Source of the DNA: Rhodobacteraceae bacterium MED-G08
Lineage (GTDB): Bacteria; Pseudomonadota; Alphaproteobacteria; Rhodobacterales; Rhodobacteraceae
Length of the DNA stretch: 60,757 nt
Assembly (NCBI GenBank): GCA_002457055.1
Contig: NTKT01000015.1
Span: 1 to 60,757, forward strand
Direction: 5' to 3'
Of this stretch, positions 54,787 through 60,757 are shown in pieces. Numbering within the stretch: position 1 is the first letter of the stretch; each line of letters begins with the position of its first letter. Under the pieces are notes generated by a model. The model did not search any database. It had not been told where the DNA came from and saw only the letters and a list, made by a program, of their open reading frames with translations. Made by a program: the position numbers and the translations under genes.

Positions 54787-56010
54787 ATGAACTATGAAGA
54801 TCATATTGAAGCTGCTATAAATCGTTTGCACGAAGAAGGCCGATATAGAACCTTCATTGATATAGAACGCGAACGCGGGAATTTTCCGTACGCAGCATGG
54901 AAAACGCCAAACGGTGACCTAGACAAAATAACAGTTTGGTGCGGAAACGATTATCTGGGAATGGGGCAAAATAATTTAGTCCTTGAAGCTATGCACGAGG
55001 CGCTCGACGAAGCAGGAGCCGGTTCAGGCGGGACAAGAAATATCTCCGGAACAACTGTTTACCACAAAGAACTTGAAAGAGAGTTGGCGGACCTTCACTC
55101 CAAAGAATCGTCTTTACTGTTTACAAGTGCCTACATTGCAAATGATGCAACACTATCTACATTAGCAAAATTACTACCTAATTTGATAATATACTCGGAT
55201 GAGCTAAACCACGCCTCCATGATTGAAGGTATTCGCAGACATGGTGGCGAAAAAAGGGTTTTCAAGCATAATGATATGAAGCATCTTCGCAGACTTTTAC
55301 AAGAAGACAATAGTTCAAACCCAAAATTGATAGCATTTGAATCAATTTATTCAATGGACGGTGACTTTGCACCGATTAAAGAGATCTGTGACTTGGCTGA
55401 AGAGTTTTCGGCCATGACCTATATAGATGAAGTCCACGCGGTAGGCATGTATGGAGCCACCGGAGCAGGGGTCGCACAGCAAGAAGAGCTAATGGGCCGA
55501 ATAGATATAATCAATGGAACCCTCGCAAAAGCATACGGGGTAATGGGTGGATATATTGCAGCAAGTGCAAAGGTTTGTGATGCAATCAGAAGTTATGCCC
55601 CGGGTTTTATCTTTACAACCTCACTATCTCCAGCTTTAGTGGCCGGCGCTTTAGCTTCAGTTCGATATTTGAGAGAACACCAAGAGGTTAGAGACAAACA
55701 TCAATTGAACGCGAAGATACTAAAAATGCGTTTAAAAAGTCTGGGATTACCAATTATTGATCATGGGTCTCATATCGTACCCGTTATTGTAGGTGATCCA
55801 GTTCATACCAAGAAACTATCTGATCTATTATTAGTAAACCACAAAATCTATGTTCAGCCTATAAATTTCCCAACTGTACCCAGAGGAACAGAAAGATTGC
55901 GCTTTACACCTTCTCCAGTGCATGGAATCCAGGAAATCGATTATTTGGTGAGAGCTATGGACGAACTCTGGTCTCATTGCGCACTGAACAGGACTGAACT
56001 TACTGCCTAG
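54787..56010 (+). CDS. hemA: 5-aminolevulinate synthase
   Basis: First enzyme of haem and (bacterio)chlorophyll synthesis by the Shemin route: glycine plus succinyl-CoA to 5-aminolevulinate. The ATG at 54787 gives 407 residues, the same length as the Rhodobacter enzyme; a GTG at 54772 is the alternative. The N terminus reads [46 protein letters not shown] and the PLP lysine region [16 protein letters not shown] follow. No photosynthesis genes lie in the window. It is divergent from the hydrolase. Confidence 0.96.
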   Translation: MNYEDHIEAAINRLHEEGRYRTFIDIERERGNFPYAAWKTPNGDLDKITVWCGNDYLGMGQNNLVLEAMHEALDEAGAGSGGTRNISGTTVYHKELERELADLHSKESSLLFTSAYIANDATLSTLAKLLPNLIIYSDELNHASMIEGIRRHGGEKRVFKHNDMKHLRRLLQEDNSSNPKLIAFESIYSMDGDFAPIKEICDLAEEFSAMTYIDEVHAVGMYGATGAGVAQQEELMGRIDIINGTLAKAYGVMGGYIAASAKVCDAIRSYAPGFIFTTSLSPALVAGALASVRYLREHQEVRDKHQLNAKILKMRLKSLGLPIIDHGSHIVPVIVGDPVHTKKLSDLLLVNHKIYVQPINFPTVPRGTERLRFTPSPVHGIQEIDYLVRAMDELWSHCALNRTELTA

Positions 56011-56109
56011 CAGCACAATCTAACGGATATGTGCATTATATAGTAATTGTGCTAGGTATTTGGCATGCAATTTGCGAATCGACTTCAAATATTTTTGGTT
56101 GAGTGAAAT

Positions 56110-57345
56110 ATGAAATGGCGAGAGCCCAAAGGTAGCGAAACTTCTCGAACAGCGCACCCTAAAGGGTTCGATGATTATGACTTTCGTCTTGGGGATATTT
56201 TGAGAGGTGAGCGTGCTACATTAGGCAAGTCATTACTTGATGTCGAAAAAGAATTGAAGATTAAGGCCAACTATGTAGCAGCAATAGAAAACTGCGATCC
56301 GACAGTATTTGAATCCCAGGGCTTTATTGCCGGTTTTGTTAGATCATACGCGCGCTATCTTGAGCTAGATCCAGACATTATCTATACACTTTTTTGCAAT
56401 GAAAGTGGCTTTCAGACCATGCATGGCATGGCAAAGGAAAGTGCAAAAGAGAAAGAAAAAAAATACGGCAATAGGAATCTAGAAGATAGTATATTCATCA
56501 AGCCGACTACAGCATATTTACCAAAGCAACAAAAATGGTATGAAAATATTGAACCAGGTGCCGTAGGTTCTCTTTGTGTTACGATCGCTTTAGTTTCAGC
56601 CCTAGGATATGGAGCTTGGTCGTTTTTTCAAGAAATACAAAAAGTTGATATAACTCCTACAGAAAGTCAGCCTGTAGTACTTACAGAGCTGCAAAACTTA
56701 CCTACAGCACTGAATATTACAAATAATCCTATGCTGGACAATACAGAAAATTTTCAGGAAGGGTCATCTAGGATTAACAGAATTTACAGATCAACTGCAC
56801 TAGATCAACCCGTCATTGTCGCCCGAGACGAACCTATATCTAAGCTAGATCCAAATCAATTTGGGCTTTTTGCGCCAATTCCATCCAGCAAAGAAATTGG
56901 AATCGAAGAAATTATTTCTGATTTAATACCCAGAAAAAATAGTACCGATGAAAATCTTCAAATAAACTTTCCTAAAGTATCTGCCGACACTCCTCCGGTT
57001 GTAACATTAGTTACCTCAAAAGAGGCTTGGATCGAAATTGTCGCAGCTGATGGATCTGTAATTTACAAAAATTTGATGCAACCAGGAGTTGAATTTGCCC
57101 TTCCTCAGACCGAGAGCGCCCCTAAACTACTAGCAGGTATGTCTGGCTATGTTTATATGGCAATAGATGGCGTTCTGTATGGTCCTGCCGGTAAAGGTGT
57201 AAATGTTGTGAAAGATGTCACTTTGGATCCTCAATCTATAATCTTGAGTTATGAACCCGCACAAATAAAAAGTGATCCAGATTTGCAGAAGTTAGTTGCC
57301 GAGCTAGGATTAAATAGCTTCACTGCTGAGTCACTTGATCAATAG
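56110..57345 (+). CDS. RodZ-like helix-turn-helix membrane protein
   Basis: 411 residues. An N-terminal Cro-type HTH_25 domain (about 20-95; LGDILRGERATLGKSLLDVE and FIAGFVRSYARYLELDPD) is followed by a charged linker, one membrane helix (about residues 155-180, TIALVSALGYGAWSFF), a long disordered stretch and a C-terminal DUF4115 beta domain (TSKEAWIEIVAADGSVIY). This is the RodZ architecture, which couples MreB filaments to cell-wall synthesis. It precedes ispG, as in many Proteobacteria. Confidence 0.88.
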   Translation: MKWREPKGSETSRTAHPKGFDDYDFRLGDILRGERATLGKSLLDVEKELKIKANYVAAIENCDPTVFESQGFIAGFVRSYARYLELDPDIIYTLFCNESGFQTMHGMAKESAKEKEKKYGNRNLEDSIFIKPTTAYLPKQQKWYENIEPGAVGSLCVTIALVSALGYGAWSFFQEIQKVDITPTESQPVVLTELQNLPTALNITNNPMLDNTENFQEGSSRINRIYRSTALDQPVIVARDEPISKLDPNQFGLFAPIPSSKEIGIEEIISDLIPRKNSTDENLQINFPKVSADTPPVVTLVTSKEAWIEIVAADGSVIYKNLMQPGVEFALPQTESAPKLLAGMSGYVYMAIDGVLYGPAGKGVNVVKDVTLDPQSIILSYEPAQIKSDPDLQKLVAELGLNSFTAESLDQ

Positions 57346-57414
57346 GTGCCTTGCTAGAATCGTAACTTAGTTTTAGCCTTACAAGCAATAGAGTGGTAAC
57401 ATTCGAGGATTAGT

Positions 57415-58530
57415 ATGTCTATCAACCATGTTCGTCCCTGGCGCACCATAGAGAGGCGGCGTTCTAGGCAAATAAAAGTTGGGAATGTTGCGATTGGTGG
57501 GGATGCACCAATATCAGTACAGACTATGACAAACACAGATACAACTGATGTCAAAGCAACCCTTAAACAAATTACATCAGCAGCGGAAGCTGGAGCAGAT
57601 TTAGTTCGAGTCTCAGTTCCCGATGAAGCAAGCAGCGCAGCATTAAAAGAAATTGTCAAAAATAGCTCAGTGCCGATAGTCGCCGACATTCATTTTCACT
57701 ACAAAAGGGGTATTGAGTCTGCAGAAGCTGGCGCATCATGTTTAAGAATTAATCCTGGTAACATCGGATCAGCAGATCGCGTTAAAGAAGTTATTAAGGC
57801 AGCAAAGGACAACAATTGTGCTATAAGAATTGGTGTAAATGCCGGCTCACTGGAAAAACATCTTCTGGAAAAATATGGAGAGCCCTGCCCTGATGCGATG
57901 GTTGAAAGCGGTTTGGACCATATTAAAATTCTTCAAGACAATGATTTTCACGAGTTCAAGATAAGTTGCAAGGCATCGGATGTATTTATGGCGGCGGCGG
58001 CTTATCAAGCACTAGCTGAAGCTACAGATGCGCCTATTCATCTTGGAATTACTGAGGCAGGTGGCCTAACTAGCGGAACAATTAAATCTGCGATTGGACT
58101 TGGAAACTTATTGTGGATGGGCATAGGAGATACGGTTCGTGTATCTTTGTCTGCAGATCCAGTCCAGGAGGTAAAAGTCGGATATGAAATACTAAAATCG
58201 CTTGGATTGAGACACAGGGGTGTAAATATAATTTCTTGCCCATCGTGTGCGAGGCAGGGATTCGATGTAATAAAAACAGTTGAAATTTTAGAACAAAAGC
58301 TCGAACACATAAAAACTCCAATGAGTTTGTCTATAATAGGGTGCGTTGTAAATGGCCCAGGTGAAGCGTTAATGACGGATGTAGGCTTTACGGGTGGCGG
58401 TGCAGGAAATGGAATGGTTTATTGGGCTGGAAAACAAGACCATAGAATAGAAAACGCCAAAATGATTGACCATATTGTAGAATTGGTGGAGCAAAGAGCA
58501 TCAGAACTCAGTTCCGAAGAGAAAGTTTGA
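57415..58530 (+). CDS. ispG: 4-hydroxy-3-methylbut-2-en-1-yl diphosphate synthase
   Basis: 371-residue [4Fe-4S] enzyme of the MEP isoprenoid pathway. The N-terminal TIM-barrel begins [20 protein letters not shown]. The C-terminal cluster ligands are Cys in [12 protein letters not shown] and Cys in [12 protein letters not shown], with the catalytic Glu in that segment. It needs an A-type carrier for its cluster, and erpA is in this window. The gap from the RodZ gene is 69 bases. Confidence 0.96.
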   Translation: MSINHVRPWRTIERRRSRQIKVGNVAIGGDAPISVQTMTNTDTTDVKATLKQITSAAEAGADLVRVSVPDEASSAALKEIVKNSSVPIVADIHFHYKRGIESAEAGASCLRINPGNIGSADRVKEVIKAAKDNNCAIRIGVNAGSLEKHLLEKYGEPCPDAMVESGLDHIKILQDNDFHEFKISCKASDVFMAAAAYQALAEATDAPIHLGITEAGGLTSGTIKSAIGLGNLLWMGIGDTVRVSLSADPVQEVKVGYEILKSLGLRHRGVNIISCPSCARQGFDVIKTVEILEQKLEHIKTPMSLSIIGCVVNGPGEALMTDVGFTGGGAGNGMVYWAGKQDHRIENAKMIDHIVELVEQRASELSSEEKV

Positions 58531-58567
58531 TGTGAACATAAATTAGTATCCCTTCAGGCCGCATTCG

Positions 58568-58930
58568 ATGTTTTTAAGGATAATTAGTTACATAACGCAA
58601 AGAGCAATATGGTCCTGGGAAGGATTTTCTCACGTTTTGACCACTGAGCGAAGTATCTACCAATGGGTTTTCGCAAATACTGTTTCCACGATCGCAGCTT
58701 TCTCACTGCCTTTATCAGTGGCTGAAAGGTCTCTAATAATAATGGGGGGCATCATGATAATTGCAATGGAATGCATGAATACTGCCATAGAACGAGTAGT
58801 TGATGATATCTCTGAGGACAAAAGAGATCGTGCAAAACAAGCGAAGGATACTGCCAGTGCTGCTGTTGCCATATCCGCTATTGCAGTTGGTCTCGCATGG
58901 ATCGTGATCATTTTTGGTATTCTACAATAA
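58568..58930 (+). CDS. dgkA: diacylglycerol kinase (prokaryotic, membrane-embedded)
   Basis: 120 residues with three membrane helices. The DgkA signature Glu-x-x-Asn-Thr-Ala-Ile-Glu occurs in AMECMNTAIERVVDDI and is followed by KRDRAKQAKDTASAAVAISA. It phosphorylates diacylglycerol or undecaprenol-like lipids. It lies 37 bases after ispG and may share its transcript. The ribosome binding site is weak. Confidence 0.93.
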   Translation: MFLRIISYITQRAIWSWEGFSHVLTTERSIYQWVFANTVSTIAAFSLPLSVAERSLIIMGGIMIIAMECMNTAIERVVDDISEDKRDRAKQAKDTASAAVAISAIAVGLAWIVIIFGILQ

Positions 58931-58941
58931 TACTATTGCTT

Positions 58942-59118
58942 CTAGGTATTTTTTAGAAATTTCTTATGCTCTTGAAGCTGACGCAGAACAGATTGCTTTA
59001 TTTTTTTGTCTGGCTTACCCAAATGATTTCGAGTTGTCTTTTCATTCCTTTTAAACTCTATCCTGGCTAACTCACTTATTTCAGAAATTTTAAATCCCTG
59101 TATTTTCTGACTGCCCAT
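58942..59118 (-). CDS. small basic hypothetical protein
   Basis: 58 residues from an ATG at 59118 with GGGGGA five bases upstream. The protein is basic and probably helical (ISEISELARIEFKRNEKTTR, then HLGKPDKKIKQSVLRQLQEH). It has no membrane segment. I do not recognise the family, but a good ribosome binding site and a sensible composition support coding. Convergent with dgkA, 11 bases apart. A TTGACA on the minus strand at 59165-59170 might serve it, though the -10 box is poor. Confidence 0.45.
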   Translation of the reverse strand: MGSQKIQGFKISEISELARIEFKRNEKTTRNHLGKPDKKIKQSVLRQLQEHKKFLKNT

Positions 59119-59417
59119 AGTATCCCCCGATCCCATCGCTCAAAGACACCGTACCCTATTCGAGATGTCAAGTTAAATTACTTTGATGATTATAATTGTC
59201 TGTGATACTTTTATATTGAGCCGAGCGATTGGAAACAATTGTACTCTTTGAGATCTAGAAATTGAATTTCAAAAGATGATAAAATGTCATCGACATATTA
59301 AATTTGCAAATAACTTTATTAAACTTAAAAAGTTCTAACTATTAAGAGTGGGTAAGAAAAATTTGCTATTAACAAACGCCTAATTGAATCTTACTTCAGC
59401 TACTGAATGAGCATTTA
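59119..59417. other. 299-base AT-rich gap before the membrane hydrolase gene
   Basis: No open frame of note. It contains GAAATT-G-AATTTC (a 13-base perfect palindrome), a GATGA/TCATC hairpin with a seven-base loop and AACTT-AAA-AAGTT. No consensus promoter stands out for the gene that follows; TATAAT at 59190-59195 lacks a fitting -35 box. Confidence 0.5.
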
Positions 59418-60757
59418 ATGATTAAATTACATAGCTTTTCTTCCTATACATTTATTGCTGGGATATTTTTGTTGGTTCTGATCCAAATCGATAGGCAATC
59501 ATATAAAAGTCATTTTCAGCACCTAGGCAACGATACTATTGAAATAATACAGAGTGAGGTGCCCTCAAAAATTTTTACAATCATTTGTCATGGCTACGCT
59601 GGTTCCAAAGAAATGATGAGGCAACTAGCATTCGACATTGCGAACGCAGGGAGTAATGCTGTAATTTTTGATTTCATTGGGCATGGATCCAGTTCCCAAA
59701 AGTTAATAAATAATCCCACTGAGCTTTCTGGGACCACACAACAACTTGTTGATCAAGTAATTTCGGTAATTGATTTATTAAAATCAAAATACGGTAGCGA
59801 TATTCAATTGAATTTAATTGGCCATTCTATGGCATCAGATATTGTTATTCGGGCTAGCGAAAAGCAAAATATTTCATCAATAGCTGCTATTTCGCCTTAT
59901 TCTACTAAGGTTACAGAAAATTTTCCTCAGGACCTATTACTAACATCAGGCCAATTTGAAAAACATCTTCGCAATCATTCTTTAAAATTTACAAAGTTAA
60001 TAGCTAAAGATGCGGATGAAAATGTTGAATATTCTAATGGACTTGTTCGCAGGAAGGCTTCTTTCACAAAAAACACAGGGCATGTAAGCGTTATCTATTC
60101 TCCCCAAACGAGCGCAACAATTACAGAATGGTTTAACCTAGAAAATGTTCATAGAACGCTCTGGTCGACTCACATTATTTGGACATTGCTTGGTTTAACT
60201 ATGATAACTTATGGATTGTCACGAAGTAAGGTATCATCGATGAACTACAATGAGAACACAAGGGTCAGTTCAGTCAAATCAATTGTCGTTGGCATTTCTT
60301 CACCAACTATCGCCCTATCCTCGAGCTTCTTTGAATATGAGCTCTTTTCAATCTTCGGTTTTGGGAGTGTCGCAGCATATTTTGGATTAGTAGGGGCCGC
60401 TACTTTGCTGTTATGCAGAGAAATATGGAAAAATTCAGAAAGATTCAATTTTTATCCATTTATTAAAATGTTGGTCGCTTTCTCGATTTTAGTCATTTTA
60501 ATCAACCATTTTATTGGCTCATTCTTTATTTCTAATAATAGAGTTTTTGCATTTATGAGTATGATAATACCATTAACTATTTTTTGTGTAGCGATCGAAA
60601 AACTTATTTCGATGTCAGCTACTGCCATAGCAATTTTTATTCGGCTCGTGCCATTAATAGGATTTTCAATTTTATTAGCAATTTTTCCCGAAAAATATGG
60701 CGTTATGTTCACAACTGTCCCGATATATATATGTTATTTTCTAGTATTTGGTTACAT
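59418..60757 (+). CDS. membrane-anchored alpha/beta hydrolase with polytopic C-terminal domain (3' truncated)
   Basis: An open frame of 446 codons runs from ATG 59418 to the right edge without a stop. Residues 10-23 are a membrane helix. Residues 50-245 look like a serine hydrolase: an oxyanion loop with CHGYAGSKEMM, DFIGHGSS, the nucleophile elbow GHSMAS (Ser137), and a late GHVSVIY with a candidate catalytic His222. After about residue 250 there are at least five hydrophobic segments. This pairing of a hydrolase with a multi-spanning tail is uncommon and I know no named family for it. The start has no strong ribosome binding site. Confidence 0.7.
   Translation, partial: MIKLHSFSSYTFIAGIFLLVLIQIDRQSYKSHFQHLGNDTIEIIQSEVPSKIFTIICHGYAGSKEMMRQLAFDIANAGSNAVIFDFIGHGSSSQKLINNPTELSGTTQQLVDQVISVIDLLKSKYGSDIQLNLIGHSMASDIVIRASEKQNISSIAAISPYSTKVTENFPQDLLLTSGQFEKHLRNHSLKFTKLIAKDADENVEYSNGLVRRKASFTKNTGHVSVIYSPQTSATITEWFNLENVHRTLWSTHIIWTLLGLTMITYGLSRSKVSSMNYNENTRVSSVKSIVVGISSPTIALSSSFFEYELFSIFGFGSVAAYFGLVGAATLLLCREIWKNSERFNFYPFIKMLVAFSILVILINHFIGSFFISNNRVFAFMSMIIPLTIFCVAIEKLISMSATAIAIFIRLVPLIGFSILLAIFPEKYGVMFTTVPIYICYFLVFGY

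Noticed and set aside
59165-59170. TTGACA on the minus strand upstream of the small basic gene
   Set aside because: The sequence at -10 distance (TGTCTT or TCTTTG) is a poor match, so I do not list it as a promoter.
60245-60712. Two minus-strand open frames near the right edge
   Set aside because: They lie antisense to the long plus-strand frame of the membrane hydrolase, lack ribosome binding sites and have compositions expected of shadows.
1-60757. CRISPR arrays, insertion sequences, prophage, toxin-antitoxin or known defence genes
   Set aside because: I looked for regular direct repeats, transposase or integrase motifs and defence-type domains and saw none; the window is core chromosome.

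Overview
This window is a chromosomal stretch of an alphaproteobacterium, most likely a low-GC marine member of the Rhodobacterales (Roseobacter-type). By eye the DNA is AT-rich and almost fully coding. The assignment rests on gene order and protein signatures, not a database search: yceD-rpmF-plsX-fabH-ihfA-merR; argS-SPOR-scpA-scpB; dgt divergent from erpA-xthA; a one-cysteine DksA; zwf-pgl-pgi; pdhA with a lipoyl-bearing pdhB and pdhC; Shemin-type hemA; an OlsB acyltransferase; and a two-part long dCTP deaminase. No phage, insertion sequence, integrase or CRISPR array was seen.

Layout. 1-1.1 kb: end of rpsF, rpsR, rplI and a clear terminator. 1.3-6.2 kb: ilvB-ilvN, then a Rieske oxygenase, a small helical protein and an AbrB-type membrane protein. 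6.3-9.4 kb (minus): uup, olsB, bamE. 9.5-13.5 kb (plus): yceD, rpmF, plsX, fabH, ihfA, merR. 13.5-14.7 kb: tRNA-Pro(GGG) and dcd. 14.8-20.3 kb (minus): scpB, scpA, SPOR protein, argS, dgt. 20.4-21.5 kb: erpA, xthA. 21.6-23.2 kb (minus): FAD monooxygenase, dksA. 23.4-26.3 kb: MoxR ATPase, a 54-residue membrane protein, a CoxE-like VWA protein and an M48 protease. 26.4-30.1 kb (minus): zwf-pgl-pgi. 30.4-39.2 kb: tyrS, two cyclophilins (minus), pgk, class I fba, ftsB, pdhABC. 39.2-52.6 kb (minus): cysE, mltG, fabF, acpP, fabG, fabD, amidase, prfB, mrcA, amiC, aminotransferase. 52.8-58.9 kb: DsbA-like protein, a haloacetate-dehalogenase-like hydrolase (minus), hemA, RodZ-like protein, ispG, dgkA. 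59.4 kb to the end: an open-ended gene for a membrane alpha/beta hydrolase.

How the genes work together. The content is mainly core metabolism: branched-chain amino acid synthesis, fatty-acid initiation and elongation (plsX, fabH, fabD, fabG, acpP, fabF), cell-wall synthesis and remodelling (mrcA, amiC, mltG, SPOR, FtsB, RodZ), sugar oxidation through glucose-6-phosphate and lower glycolysis into pyruvate dehydrogenase, and haem and isoprenoid precursors. The most notable non-coding signals are a perfect 28-bp palindrome just upstream of pdhA, LacI-type operator cores upstream of zwf and of fba, and palindromes upstream of pgk. Together they suggest local transcriptional control of central carbon metabolism. 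I did not find a clear novel multi-gene system. The best candidates for unusual biology are the MoxR/small-membrane/VWA/M48 cassette, the hydrolase fused to a polytopic membrane domain at the right edge, the fluoroacetate-dehalogenase-like active site, and an acetolactate synthase with Glu in place of the metal-binding Asp.
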